Assembly: GCA_028455995.1 (NCBI GenBank)
Contig: JABELC010000011.1
Coordinates: 1,488,001 to 1,552,000, forward strand
Direction: 5' to 3'
Source of the DNA: Scleromitrula shiraiana
Lineage: Eukaryota > Ascomycota > Leotiomycetes > Helotiales > Sclerotiniaceae
Length of the DNA: 64,000 bases
Part shown: positions 11,274 through 24,819 of the stretch, one piece after another
How the letters are laid out: each line of letters starts with the position of its first letter
How positions within the stretch are numbered: the first letter of the stretch is position 1
Position numbers and translations under genes: made by a program
The notes under the pieces: generated by a model
The model's input: only the letters and a program-made list of their open reading frames with translations
Databases searched by the model: none
What the model was told of the DNA's origin: nothing

Positions 11274-14200
11274 CTGACACTATTTAAAAAGAAAAGAAAA
11301 TTAAGCTAAATTTATTATATATCGTAGTATTATTTTTTTTTATTTTTTTATAAAATAGATCAAAAGGTTGAAATATATATGAATAATATAATTAATAAAA
11401 AAAAATCAATATAATAAAAAAAAATATACATAAAGTTATAATCGCTATTATTTTAATAAATATTGTTTTTAAAAAGATTATTTTTAAATCAAAATAATAA
11501 TATCTTAATAATTTTAATAAATATTATTATTCTTTATATTTCTTTCATATTAATTCTTTATACTTTTGTATTTTTTGTATTAAATTTTTATATTATTATA
11601 TCTTTTATATCTTTTTTATTATATTCGTTTTATCATAATATACTAATATATCATATAAACTAATCTATAATAAATACTAATTTGAACAATCATGATTTAC
11701 CTTATTAAATAAATAAAATGATTTATTTATATTTAATCTATTTCTTTGTATTAATATTGATTTTATTGATATTGATAAAGTCTTTAAAAATAATATAAAG
11801 TTTTGATTTTGTTATTATATTAATAAAATTTATATTATTAATAATCTATTTAATCTTTATAATTTCTTTATATTTATATAATTAATAAATAAAAACTAAA
11901 TCAATTATTAAATACTTTTTTTGAAAAATATTGAATTTGATTAAACATTTATAAAAAGATTTTAAATTAATATAAATTATAAAAAATATAAAATTAATTA
12001 TAATTTTTTTATTAATTAATCGATTTATAATTTTATTAATATTAGATTTGATTATAATAACAATATTAAATTTATATCCTATTTTATATAATTTTAAAAT
12101 AAAAATATTTTATATAATTTATTTATATTTAATAAAGGACCAATAAATAATATTTATATTATTATTTTTATTAACAAATATTATAATAAAATCGATTTAA
12201 AAAAAAAAATCAATATTATTTATAAAATTTATATTGATAAAATAGATTATTTATAATAATTCTATTTTAAAAAAAACAAATATAAAACTATAATTAAAAT
12301 TATTAATTTATTATTAAATATATTTATTAAAAATATTTATATTATTTTTAATTAAATTGATAATTTGAACTGTATATAATAAATTAAATAATACTTTTAA
12401 TTAATAAATATTTGCAATATATACGCTGCAAGCTTGTTAAATAATATATTATTTTTTTAAAAAAGCATTTTTCTTGATTTTTATATATGATTTAAAATTG
12501 ATAAAAAAATGATTTATAAAATAAAATTTATTATATTATTATTTTTAAATAAATATAATTATATTATTTTTATCAATATAAATTAAAGCATTATTAAATT
12601 TAAAAAAAAAATCAATTATTAATTATTTTTATATTTTTAAAAAATAATCTTTCTTTTTGATTTAAACTTTTTCTTTATTTATAAATTTTTTATTAATAAA
12701 AATAAAGGTATTATCAATTTATAATTTGATTATATTTAATTTTTTATTTTTATCAATATAAAATAAATAACTATTAAATAAAAAAAAAATTATTTTAAAA
12801 ACTTTTATATAATAATTATAATATATAAAATACTAATAGTTTTTTAATTTTACAATATTATAAAGTAAATATATAATTTTAAAAATCATATTTAATTTGA
12901 AATTTGTTTTTAATAAAGATTTGATATAAAATATATAAATTAAAGATATTTTTAATTAAATATATATTTATAATATATCATAAAAATATAATTGAATATA
13001 TTGATATATATTTTATAAAACTATAAAACAAAATATAGTTTTATAATTGATTTATTAAATAATAAAGGACTTTATTAAAATTGTTTTTTTGTTTTTATTA
13101 TTATAGTTTTAAATTATTAATTTAGATTTTTTAAATGCTTTTAATATACTTTTGTTTTTAATAAAGTTAATAAATCTATTATAGAAAATTTGGATATTTT
13201 TTAGTATATCATTTTTTTCAATAATTTTAAATATATTTTTCTTTAATAAATCATTTATTTTTTTTTATAAAATAAACGAAATTGATTTATAATTAATAGA
13301 GGGTCTATAATGATATATATATTAAAGATATTTTTAATAATATAATTATTATTATTATCATTATTAAAATATATTTGATTATATTTTAGAGTTTATTTTT
13401 AATAAAGAATTTTGATTGTTAACTTTGAGTGCGGGGTTAGGATAGAAGTTAGATTAAGAATAAGCTTTTTATTTAATATATAAATATTTTTTTTGATTAA
13501 AATGTTTTTAAATTATCAAAGTTTTTATTATTAATTAAATTTAGAGTAAGATTTTTTATTAATAAAAAATCAATTATATTATTAAATGGTTTATTAAATA
13601 TTTTAAGCTTTTTTTTATATAGTTTTATTAAAATGCTTTTAAATTTTTTATTAAAGTTATTTATTTTGATTATATATATTTGATTTTTTATTTTGATAAG
13701 TTTATATAGTCTATTTTAAATATCTTTTTTTTAATAAATAAGAATTAAGAATCCAAATTTGAGGTTATATAAATAAAGTATAAATAGTCTATTGTATTAA
13801 TATAAAGTATTTATTATTATTTGTTTAATATATTTTTTTTATATTTTATTTATTATTTTATTAATTATAATGATATATTATAAAATAGATGAAGTGGGGA
13901 AATTGAAAAATATTAAATAAGGAAATATGTTGAATATTAGAAAAATGGGGATAAAGTTATTTAGATTAATAATATTATTAATAGTTTTGATGGTTATTTG
14001 TAATCTTATATTTTTATTAATTCTTTTAATATTTTTAAGTTTTTTAATGATAATTATATATATTTATTAAATTATTTTATAATAATATTTAATTATTTTA
14101 ATAAAGTAATAGATTTTAATAAATATATATTTAGTTTTAATTATAATTATATAAATATTATTAATAAAGTTTTTTTTTATAAAATGAATTTTTTAATTAT

Positions 14201-17200
14201 AAATAATTAGTTTAAAAAAATTATTATAAATATTGATTTATATAAAATAAAATGTATTTTATATTATTATTATTAATAAATCTTTAATAAAATATATAAT
14301 ATTAAATTAGATTATTTTATTAATAATATAAAAAATAGGATTATTATTAATATATATTATATTAATTATAATAATAAAATTGAATTTGATATTGTTATAA
14401 AGCTTGAATTTGAATTTTTTAGATTTATTAATATAGAATTAGTATTTTTTATAATATTTTATAAATTGTTTTAATTATTTATAATTGAATTTATTTTTAT
14501 AATTAATATAATTAAGTAGATTATATAATTTTTTAATAAAAGGATATTTTATTTATTTATAAATATAATATAATTCGATTTTAGATAAATAATATTTTTT
14601 ATTTATATTTAATGATTTTATAATAGATTGCTAGAATTTTTGTGATAAAATTAATTAATTAATAAATATATATTTATAATATTTAATAGTTTTTTATATT
14701 TTATTATTAATATATTAAAGTTTATTTTTAATATTGTTAAATAAGATTTAAATATAGTTTATATTTATAAGATTTAATAAAAATAAAATGTTTATATTAA
14801 TAATATAGATATTAATTGTATTGATTAAGTTAGTAATTAAAATGATTTTAATAAAAAGAATATTATTAAAGTTGAATTTAAAATTTATAATTAAATCTAA
14901 AATTTTTATATTGATTTGAATAAGTTTTTATAATATTAAAAATTGTTTATAATCAATAATTGATTATTTTATAATATTAAAATTAATTATTATGTTGATA
15001 AATTTGTGTTTATTATAATATTTAATTTGTAAATAAATCTTAAATTTTTGATTAATTTCATTAATATAAATATATAAAATAATTAAATTATTAAATTTTA
15101 TAATAAAGTTATTATAATTATTATTTATAATGATATAAAAATTATATAAAATAATAAATATTTTAATGTTATTATTATTATTATTATTATTAGAATGTGA
15201 TTTTAGTTAAAATATTTTGATTTTTTTGATTATATAAATAAAATCATTATTATTATTATATTTATTTTAAATATATTGATTATAATTTTTATTGAAATTT
15301 TGTATATTATTAAAATCGAATCTTGATTTTATTTTTTGATTAAATTTTTTTTTTATTATAATTTATTTTTTAAAAATATATTTAATTGATTAATATCTTT
15401 TTCTTTTGTAAATATAATATGTTTTTTGTTTTTAATTATAATAATTGTTATTAAATTAAAGAATTCGATTGTTAAAATGTATATTTTTATTTTAAGATCG
15501 AAAATTGTTATTATTTTAATTGTTTTTTTAAAATCATTAATTATTAAAGTTTTATTTGATTGTATTATTATCTTTTTTTTTAAAAAATGATTTATTTTTA
15601 GATTTATTTTTTATATTTTTTTATATTATAATAAATGTATGGATTTTTATAGCTATAATAATAAATGTTTTAAATAAATCAAAGCATTCTTAAAAATATA
15701 TAAAATGATCTTAATAAATTATAAAGAGTTTTATTATATAAGTAAAGTCATTATATATTTTTAGTAATAGTTTAAATTTTATGATATATATTTTGTTGAA
15801 TAAGATTTTATATAATTATTTGATTAACTTTAATAAATTATTTGTAATAATAATATAAAAGATAATTTTAAATCAATTATTATATATATTATATTTTTAT
15901 TTTTCATTTTTAAATGCTTTTTGGAATTTTTTAATAATTGTTTTTTAGTTGATATTTGAATTTTTATATTTGATAATATTATAATAATATTTTTAAATAT
16001 TTTTATATAATATAAATGAAATATTAAAATATTAATATTATTTAGATAAATTGATTTATTTATAATTATTTTTATAAATAATTAATTTGTATTTGATATT
16101 ATTTATTTAACTATTATATTTATTATTATTTGATATATAATATTTTATAAGGCTTTTAAATTGTTTATTAATATCAAATAGAATAAAATCAATTTTAAAA
16201 TCTTTAAAATTTAAATAATCAAAAAAATTATTTTTAAAATCGAAATTGGAGTTAAAATTGAAGTTATTATTATTATCATTTTTTTTTTGATAAATATTGA
16301 TTTAGGATTAAGTTTTTTAAAGTTAGATGGTTTTTTAATTGTTGTTTATTTTTTTTATTTGCTTTTTTTATCTTTTTTGTTTTTATTTTTAATTTTATTT
16401 TTTTAAATAAAATCGGTAATAAAGTTTTTTTTATTTTTTTTTTTTGGATTATTAAATTTTTTAATCATTATAATAAAAATATTTGATTATATATTAAATT
16501 GTGTATTGTGAATTATTGTTTTTATTGTTTTTAAAGTTTATTTAGATAGAGCTTTAAAAAAAAGTGTAAAAATTAGGTTAATATTGATATTAAAGTTAAT
16601 AAAAATGTTAATATTGAGTTTTTATAAAAGTTGTTTAAAAAATTATAAAATAAAAAAGTTTTTTTTTTAAATTATAATAAAATATTTTAAAGTTTAATTT
16701 GCAAAATTATTTTTAAATATTTATAAAATATTATTATTAAAAATATGATAATAAATGTATTTTAAAATCTTAAATTAAATATATAATAAAAAAATCTTAT
16801 TATTGAAATTATTTTTAAAATTAAATCTATTTTTAAATAATTCATAAAGTTTATTATATTTTTCAAGATCTTAATTTAAGAAAGAATAATCTAAAGAAAA
16901 GAAATTCTTTTTTATTATATTGATTTGAAGAAAGAAATTAGATAAAAGGATTTGTATAAAAGAGGAGTTGAGTAAGGGTACTTGTATAAATAATTAAAAA
17001 GGGATATCGTATTTTAATAAAAAAGATAAATTCTTTATTATTATACAAGGGAGGGTTGGGGGGAGGAGAAAAAAGAGAAAAAATGGGTTATTATGAAATA
17101 AATAAAAGTTTGTTTATTTTAAGAGATATTTCTGAATTTTTATAGATTTTATTAATTTAGAAGCGATAATATCTTTAAATGAAAATCAGAGTTTTCAATA

Positions 17201-17595
17201 TAATTTCTATAGATTCGAAAATATAGTGAATATATAAAATGAAATAAAAAAAAGAAATAAAAGAGAAATGATAAAAGAAATGATAAAAAGGATTTTATTA
17301 TTATTAAAGGTTTTTGAAGATATAAAGATATTATAAAAATTTTGAAAAGATAAAAATTGAAAAATTAAAGTTTTAAAAAATTAAATTAAAAAAGCCAAGC
17401 TGAAAACATATATGATAAATGCAAAAACTTATAATATCACCTTGATATTTATATGTTCTATCTTAATATTATATATTATTTTTAATTAAAACGCCTTGTT
17501 GATATTTCAAATTTAATTCCAGTTTTTTCAAAAATATTTTTATTATTATAATATTGCTTTAATACTTATAATATTTAATCTATATAGTATTGATT

Positions 17596-17757
17596 AATAT
17601 AATTTTATTTTAATTTAAATCATATGATTATAATATTATGATTTGTATTTAATATTTTTATTATTGATTTATCTATAATATAGATTATCAAATTATATAT
17701 ATATACAATTATAATTATATATTTATTATATGCTACCTTATGATCTATATCCCAACA
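17596..17757 (-). repeat. Right LTR of the inner element (heavily mutated copy)
   Basis: 162 bp, aligned end to end with 11114-11273. Over the first 40 or so bases nearly every difference is C-to-T or G-to-A relative to the left copy, the direction RIP produces. Confidence 0.75.
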
Positions 17758-18239
17758 ATTATAATTTTTTATTGAATTATATAATTAATCTCCCATATTG
17801 TTTTATTAACTTTATAATATTAAAATGATTTTTTAAACAAAAAAATTAAACCAGTTTTTATACTTTACATGAGATTATTGATTATAATTTTCTTTTTGAT
17901 GATATCCAATATTTTATTAAATAAATATTGAAAATATAAATTAACGAGATTATTGATATACTTTAATTCTAATATAGATTTTTAAAGATTTATATTGAAA
18001 ATTAATAAATTTTTACTTAATCTAAAACTTTTGCTTAATCTAGCATTATTAAATACTTCATAAATCTTTACTGCTATAATATCTATTTAATTTTTAATAA
18101 TTCGTTTCGATTTCTTTTTAACAATATTTTTCATAAAGGACTTAAAGTGAAAATGATAAATAAACCTTTTTGAATATGAATATAATTTGAATAAATTGAA
18201 CATAATCAATAACCCTTGAATGCTTCTAGACTTATAATC

Positions 18240-18407
18240 TATAAAAAGTCAAATATGAAAAAGAGCATTATAGACTAATATATTATTATATTGTTAATTG
18301 ATTAGCTAAAGTCTTGATCCCATAAGGAGAAATATATATCAACCATTGATTATGTAATTATACTAGTCCTAATGTGGAGTGATCCTTATCCGGTAACTAT
18401 TCTAATA
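18240..18407 (-). repeat. Right LTR of the outer element
   Basis: Partner of 6333-6500 with the same length. This copy keeps more G and C in its last 50 bases (for example GGAGTGATCCTTATCCGG), so it is less mutated there. Confidence 0.7.
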
Positions 18408-19764
18408 AAAAATAAATAAATTAATATTTATTGAATTTTTAAAATATAATTATAAATTTATTAATGATTATAATTCTTTAAAATTAATTCAATATATAAA
18501 AGTAAATTCTTTAATTGATATAATTATATATATTATATCATTATAATTTAAAATGTTAAAATATAATTACTAGTATAAAATTAAAAAAAATATTTTCAAA
18601 TATAAATATCTTAAAATCATTATTAATACTTATCTTTTTTAAAAAGATCTTTTTATATAATAAAAATCAAATTAACGAAAAATCTTTTAATATATTATTA
18701 AATTTATTTAAAAAGATTATAATTATTAATTTAAAAAAAAAATACTTCATCAATCTTAAAAAATATTTAGTGTAAAATACTAGTATAATTTTAAAATCTA
18801 ATTATTTTAATTATTTTTAATATAATATTAATATTAATATTATTTATAAATCTATCAAATATTTAATTTAAAATAATAATTTGATTAAATCTATAATTAT
18901 TTTAACTACTTGAATATATAAATATTAAAATTTAAAAAATTAAAAATTAAAATAAATTTTATTTATGTAAATTTTTTAAAAATAATATTTTAAATTAATA
19001 ATATAATTTAAATAATTAATATCAATTGAATAAATATTAATAATTAACAACTTTTAAATAATATAATTCCTTTTTAAATGAATTATAATTAAAAAATAAA
19101 AATATAATACTAAAATACTCTTATTAAACAAAATCGACTTCTTATCAAAAAAAAAACGCTCAAAATGCCTCAAACCTTTGCGAAATTAAACTGCTTCAGT
19201 TAAAAAACAAGCCATTTTTATACCAAAACACTAGTAATTTTCCCATATTATAACATTCCAGATTATTATTCAGTTCAACTCTCAAGGGTCTAAGGATGAG
19301 ATAATACCTATCCAGGTAATGCACAAACGACAATGCACATGATACGTATGTAATTTATATATACTTTCATTCAAGTAGGGCATATTTATCCATTTACCCA
19401 CCCTTCCTCCATCTCACCCAACAATGCATACAAGTTCCCCCGAGTCCATCAACACATTCACCCATCCAATTTCTCATGCTTGCATGCTAATCGCTAATCC
19501 CAAACCAAGGCAAAACCATACCGATCCATTCCTCAAATTATAATGCAAAGCAGAGTAAAGCCATACCGTATACGCTTGCAGACACAAACACAAACACCGA
19601 ATGCTATCCTTCATCAAGTATCCCTTCCGAGTATCCATCCAACCAGCCATCCATCATAATCATTATCTACAACACCCCATCCCCATTCCCTGTCCCTACA
19701 CCATCAACTCCACATCCCAACCCCCCAACCCACAGTACTCCACCCGTCACGCCTCCTCCCCACA

Positions 19765-22496
19765 CTACCTAACCAACGCCTTAGTACTCAAACTTTCCAA
19801 AAACCCAGCCAAATCTTCTTTCCTAACCTCCACCACACAATCTTCAAAACTATCAATTCTCATCCTCGCCTTTATCTGTCTCGATAAAGCCCTAAACACA
19901 GTGCGGAACTGACTTCTCCCGAACCCTTTTATGTTACTTGCTTCATCCTCCTCATCTTCATCATCATCTTCCTCTTCACTTTCACTCTCACTAGTATCTG
20001 ATTCCGAATCATCATCCTCCTCCTCCTCCTCTTCTTCATCATCACATCTGGCCGCCCTCTTCGCAGCCCTCCTCTCCTCCTTAATTTTCTCCTTATTGAC
20101 CCTCTTTAATTCCCTCGCTTTCTCTCTCTCCTCCTTCTTCTTTCTCTTCGCATCATCCCCTTTCCCCTTCCCTTTATTTCCAAATCCCCCAATTCCACCC
20201 CCAGCCCCTCCAGTTCCAACAACGACATAAACTCCCCTACTTTCATTCAACGCCGCTACCACTAACGGGGTACCTCGTCCTCCATTCGCTAATTTCCCTT
20301 TACTTTCTCGTTCTTGTTCTGCGATTGCTTCGCCGATCCACAGTGCTAGTTTGGTTAGGGCGGCGGGATGCGTAAATAATGCTACGTCTGGACCGTCTTT
20401 AACTATGCACATGCGGAATGCACGCAGATGTTTGATTTGGCGTTTTTCGATGACGGATGTACCTGTGCGCAGGATGGCGCGGTGAAGATGTTGAGCTGTG
20501 GGAAGGGCGGCTTTGAGTTCTTCGATTCTGTTATTTTTCAACGGTTAGTTCCGGTAAGTTAAAGAAGATAAGGGAGAAGAAAAATGCATACTTCTCAAGG
20601 GCATCATATGCGTCCCAGAATCTGCCAACCCATTCCTCACTCTCTAATGCTCCATCAACATCACTTATCTCCTTGACATCTCTCCCTCGATCCCAATTGC
20701 CATTCTCCAGTGTAATGACTGCTTTTTTTCCAACTTCTAGAATGGCACCCACTACGACTCCCACATCCTGCGCACTCAATGTAGCTTTCCAACCCCAGCT
20801 TCTGACGAATCCCCAACCTTCCTTTGCTCCCCCTCGATCTTTACCATCGGTATCTGCACCAGGTACAAGATCATCTAAGCCGTATAATTCAGAGTATTTC
20901 AGTAGTTTTGTGCGCAATCCCCGTTTGAGTTCCATATCCATGTGGGTGTAGCTCTGTTTACATTGTACAAGACTTACGCCCATTTTCGCAAGAAGTTTAT
21001 GTAATCTTTTTCGACCGCTATCTGACCAGATATGAAGACGAGCGGATAGGTATGGTGAATGTAGCATGCTGTCGTAGAGACTCCAATGTCTTATAAGAAG
21101 GAATTTGGGCTCGGGAGACAGTCGGATACCGGTATCTGTAGGACTTCTGGCTGTTGTTGGGATGATTCCACTGTTTTCTGGCGAGTTATTTTTACTCGAA
21201 TTGAAGCTCGTTTCAGAGAGTTCGGGTGGATTGAGGCGTCGGACTTCATCTCGTAAGATTTGCCGTATTCGTGATCCTCTGGTTCCAAGCCAACCGGATG
21301 GGGTTGCTTTTTGTGTGGTCACTGCTACTCCAACTGATGATCTTCCATATAATTCTTGTGAGGTGACGCCTACAATAGCCATCCATAGTAAATCATTGTC
21401 TTCTCTGCCGAGCTCTGACGCTAGAGAGTACATCATAGAGGATATAGGTTCTGAATATGATGTACCGAGATTGTAGTATTCGTCACATATTGCTTTGTTC
21501 TCCCGGTATAGTCTTATTAATTGTCGTCGTAGAGCATTTGCAGATGGAGGTTTTGGAGGCTGTGCGGGTGATGGAGATACGGATCGTGAGTCGCTTGAGA
21601 ATATGGCTGCGTCATTGAGTGAGATAAGTCCACGTTGTCGAGCACGAACTGGAGACTCGGGGATTGGACTCGACTGAGATAGCAGTCAGCAGGATGTGAT
21701 CAATAAAGTGCAAAATACGTACCGAATTACTCCTCCTCCTTTGCCGTGGTCTATCATCTTCCTCGCCACTTTCATCTTCTTCACGATCTGATGTAGATTT
21801 CCGTTTTTTACTTGATCTCCTAATTTGTGCTGGTTCTTCTACATCACTATCATTGTCGGTATCACTAATGTCGATATCTTCTTCCCCATCATCATCCAAT
21901 TCTGGGATATCTGCCAATGTGAGCCAGGCTTTCTTCTCTGCCTTCATATCTTCCTCGATGTCTCCATCATCAAAAACAACGATCCCTCCTTTGCCTGGTT
22001 TGTAACTCTTTTGTACCATACCCCCTTCCACACCCTTAGGTCCCTGGAGTATGCGTTCTCCGTCTTCTGTCTCTTGCACTTCGACTGGAAACCCACCGAA
22101 GACATTCCCCAGATTCCATGGACGTCGAGCATCAACCACCCAAACTTCAACACCCCCGTAACTTGCCTCATCCCCATCTTCTTCAATACCCATTAGTTCC
22201 CCAAGGTCAGTAAGTCCAGCAACACCCAGACATACCACTACCCCACCACTACCCCCGTGAGTTTCCATCATAGGTTTTATAATATTTTCCCCAACTTTGT
22301 GCAAGTCGGTTAGACCAGAGATTGGTTGTATTTTATGGGGTATATAGTCGCGTTTGAGTAATTGAGTAAGGATTCGACAGCCGCATAGTGCATCGGGTTC
22401 TAGAGCAACAAGAATGAGAACGGGTGGTGATAATGGATGGTGGGTCTTCTGAAGATGTTGGTATAATAATGCAAGTTGTGATCTCGGCAGGTACAT
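19765..22496 (-). CDS. CDC45: Cdc45, replication fork CMG helicase subunit
   Basis: Three exons: 22496-21723, 21673-20592 and 20527-19765, joined with phases 0 and 2, giving 872 residues. Cdc45 joins MCM2-7 and GINS to form the replicative helicase in the nucleus. The N-terminus MYLPRSQLALLYQHL and the block YYNLGTSYSEPISSMMYSLA, followed by LASELGREDNDLLWMAIVG, are family hallmarks. An acidic linker occupies about residues 195-255, as is usual for Cdc45. Exon 3 carries an extra low-complexity insert: Lys/Arg-rich at about 737-779, then almost pure Asp/Glu/Ser at about 781-814, before the conserved C-terminus RALSRQIKARMRIDSFEDCV. Introns are 49 and 64 bp with consensus borders. The ATG is chosen because MYLPRS is the conserved start. 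Confidence 0.95.
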
Positions 22497-23118
22497 GTTT
22501 ATTTGTGTATTCGTTCGGTTCGTTACGCGTCAAATTTTGTGCCAATTAAGGCAAAATCGATCAGAACTTTTCGATAATATCTGAGGTCAAGAGTTTTGCA
22601 AGGTTCTGGACGCGTTGTGAGGGTTGATCCGTAAGGTTCTATTGTTTGAATAGTAACATTGAATACCCGTTTTAGTAAGCTTTTGGTCTTGAATTTGATG
22701 TATCGTCCTTTCAAATCATATCTTGAACCATAATATTGTGAGATTGAGTATTGTTTTGCGTGTTGTGGTGGGTTTTATATGAACTTGTACTTACAGTGGT
22801 ATCGATGAAATGAGAAAGTCGCGATTTCCATCAACGCGATCTCGCTAAAATTTCATGCAAGGTTTCCAATTTCTTCAAGCGCCCGCATTTCACGTTCACT
22901 TTACTCAAACAACAACATCATTAAGACCAGAAAATTATAGCATTTACCTCTCGGAGCAACAAGATCAAAAGTGGAATGCCATCGGCACAGTTGAAACTTT
23001 TACATTCATTATATGGTATTCGTTGAAGAATAAGTGTTCTGAAGTCAGAAGCTCGTTGCCATCATACCGACAACGTGCAGCCATCCTCACTTCAACCATA
23101 GTTAAGTACAAGTTCAAG
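22497..23118. other. Spacer between FMO gene end and CDC45 start
   Basis: 622 bp holding the CDC45 promoter and the 3' flank of the monooxygenase gene. Both neighbours are read on the minus strand. Short open frames here show no domain. Confidence 0.5.
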
Positions 23119-24819
23119 TTAATTTGCATTGGCATCATCTTTCTGTTTCTTTAAACCGAATTTGGCTCGGAGTCTTTCCTCCCTTTTCTGATCTTCTTTT
23201 AACCACTCCTCAGAATGGCCTTCTACTTTTGGTCCCCCACTAATTTCAGCATCTGCATTGATCCATGCCACCAATTCCCTTACACTTTCGGTCTCTTCTC
23301 CCAGTAGAGAATGAAAACCTCTCCCAAAACCCCTGCTTTTCACCTTGGACCTATACTCTTTTCTCATTTCTTCCAGAGTTGGCAACCCTGCTCTTCCTGA
23401 AAATACAGCCGCAACCACGATTGCCTGGTACTCAAAATACGATAAAGTTGCAACCTGATACGCTGTACCAACGAAAGCTAATGTTGGATCAGGTATGTAG
23501 AAGAGGTCTTTGTGGAGATTGTGGACTTGAGTTCCGTCTGTCACGAGAACGTTTTCGCTTGCTTGTCGCGGGTCACTAGAATCATCGTGATACTGACGGA
23601 GGAATGGGTATGAGATGTGGTAACCGGTGCATATTATCACTTTATCGATCCCATCAATTCTCCCATCATCTTTCAAGTGAACAGTTCCTCGACCTCCATC
23701 TTTTGAGTGGAATTCAAAGGAACCACACTCGCCTACTCTGGTTGTGTTCGAGGGTAGAAAACTAACTGGAAGATCAAATTGGCCACCCCGAGATGATTGG
23801 TAGATCTTCTTCGCTATATCGTTTGCTTCTCTCGCAATATCTGTTGAGGATACACTCGCCCCGACTAAGAGCACAGTCTACAAGCTACTTATTAGATATT
23901 GTCCTTACATTCAAGTCCCGAGTTGCTGCTTACCTGGTCCGATAATTCTTCAGGTCTCCTATATGCCTTCGAGTGCATAACTCTATCTGGCCATCTTTCC
24001 TTCCACTCTTTCAATCCTTGAATATCTGGGACTTTACATGCATGATAATGACCACTTGCCACAACCAATCTATCAAACGACTGTTTTGAATCAGCATTAT
24101 CAACCACTTTCGTACCTCGCAACATCGCTCACCTCCTTCCTTTGCACTAGTGTGGAACTACCGGATTGATCTTTGGCCAATCGCTCGGAACTCACTACCC
24201 ACTTGGAACCTTCTTTCTGAGTGTTCTCCACTCTCGTATTATAGTTGATGATTTCGTTTAGATGAAATCTTTGGGCATAATCAGCCAGATACTCTCCAAC
24301 GACTCTCACGTTGACAAAGTCATCTGTACCCTCTTTCCATTCATGATTTTTTAATGTTTGAAGCTTGATGGATATATTTGTTGTGAGATTAAAGTATGCT
24401 GGTCCAGGTGGTGCATGCTTCAATTCAAATGTTTCCACTTCTTTTCTTTCTAGTACTCTTTGACTTTGCGATGATTTCCCGTTGAGGGGAACCGGGTGAG
24501 ATATGGATTTATCAAAATTCGAGCTTGAGTCGAACGAAGAATCCGCAATGGAAGGGTGTACAGATGGATATCTTGGTTCCGGCGGCTTTCTTTCATCATA
24601 CAGCCTTTGGCATCCTCATCAATTTCCCTTCTACAGTGCTATAAGAGACCTAGGGATAATGTGAAATAAGGTAAAAACTTACCATACTCCACCAGGCTTC
24701 GAGCCTCGTTCGTAAACCACAACATCCAATCCTGAATCCCTCAGATGTTTTGCTGCCGCAAGACCACTGACTCCAGCACCAATCACGGCAACTCTTATGG
24801 GTATGGGAATTGGTACCAT
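23119..24819 (-). CDS. Flavin-containing monooxygenase (FMO-like)
   Basis: Four exons: 24819-24683, 24604-24133, 24080-23934 and 23877-23119, giving 504 residues. The N-terminus has the FAD-binding fold with GAGVSG (residues 14-19) in IRVAVIGAGVSGLAAAKHL. It is followed by YERGSKPGGVW and LYDERKPPEPRYPS, typical of FMOs. Mid-protein FDRLVVASGHY and the second dinucleotide fold VLLVGASVSSTDIARE (NADPH site, with a Ser-rich variant of GxGxxG) follow. The FMO signature near that site is degenerate (RVMHSKAYRRP). VIICTGYHISYPFL and FVGTAYQVATLSYFEYQA match the C-terminal half. Intron 1 ends at an AAG acceptor, chosen because it alone restores GGVWLYDERK; intron 2 is 52 bp. It probably oxidises a soft nitrogen or sulphur in a small molecule; the substrate cannot be told. 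Confidence 0.88.

Larger units (their letters stand above)
11114..17757 (-). mobile_element. Inner LTR retroelement (about 6.6 kb) nested in the outer one
   Basis: Terminal direct repeats of about 160 bp bound 6,644 bp. ATTAT occurs directly outside both ends (11109-11113 and 17758-17762), a 5-bp target duplication. The ends have the TG..CA form: on the plus strand the left LTR begins TGTGG and ends CTAACA. On the minus strand the right LTR starts TGTTGGGATATAG, typical of Copia-type LTRs, so minus orientation is likely. The interior is RIP-saturated and no reverse transcriptase motif is readable. It must be younger than the outer element because it lies wholly inside it. Confidence 0.75.
6333..18407 (-). 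mobile_element. Outer LTR retroelement, RIP-degraded, interrupted by an inner element
   Basis: Two direct repeats of 168 bp (6333-6500 and 18240-18407) bound this unit. The five bases outside each end are AAAAA (6328-6332 and 18408-18412), a matching target duplication. Removing the inner element and its duplicated target leaves about 5.4 kb, a normal size for a Copia or Gypsy element with short LTRs. On the minus strand the repeats begin TATTA[A/G]AATAGTT, close to the TGTTAGAAT-type start common in Copia LTRs, so minus orientation is favoured. Coding capacity is destroyed and no gag or pol motif can be read. Confidence 0.7.
4934..19130. other. AT-rich RIP-like transposon island
   Basis: About 14.2 kb made almost entirely of A and T, with no long open frame and sharp borders to ordinary DNA on both sides (about 4.93 and 19.13 kb). 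It contains the foldback element and two nested LTR elements. Extreme AT content confined to repeats is the established footprint of repeat-induced point mutation in ascomycetes. Short, less depleted patches survive near 10.18-10.26, 11.1-11.28, 13.42-13.47 and 16.96-17.08 kb. The few open frames inside (8603-8836, 11463-11663) are composition artefacts. Confidence 0.85.

Noticed and set aside
8603..11663. Open frames inside the AT island (8603-8836 and 11463-11663)
   Set aside because: They encode almost only Ile, Leu, Tyr, Phe, Asn and Lys, as expected from RIP-saturated DNA, and have no gene signals.
19601..20230. Plus-strand Ser-rich frames opposite CDC45
   Set aside because: They are antisense reads of the Asp/Glu- and Lys-rich coding runs of CDC45.
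19765..24819. Metabolic cluster around the flavin monooxygenase
   Set aside because: The neighbour is CDC45 and there is no polyketide, peptide or terpene synthase, transporter or other tailoring enzyme within reach.
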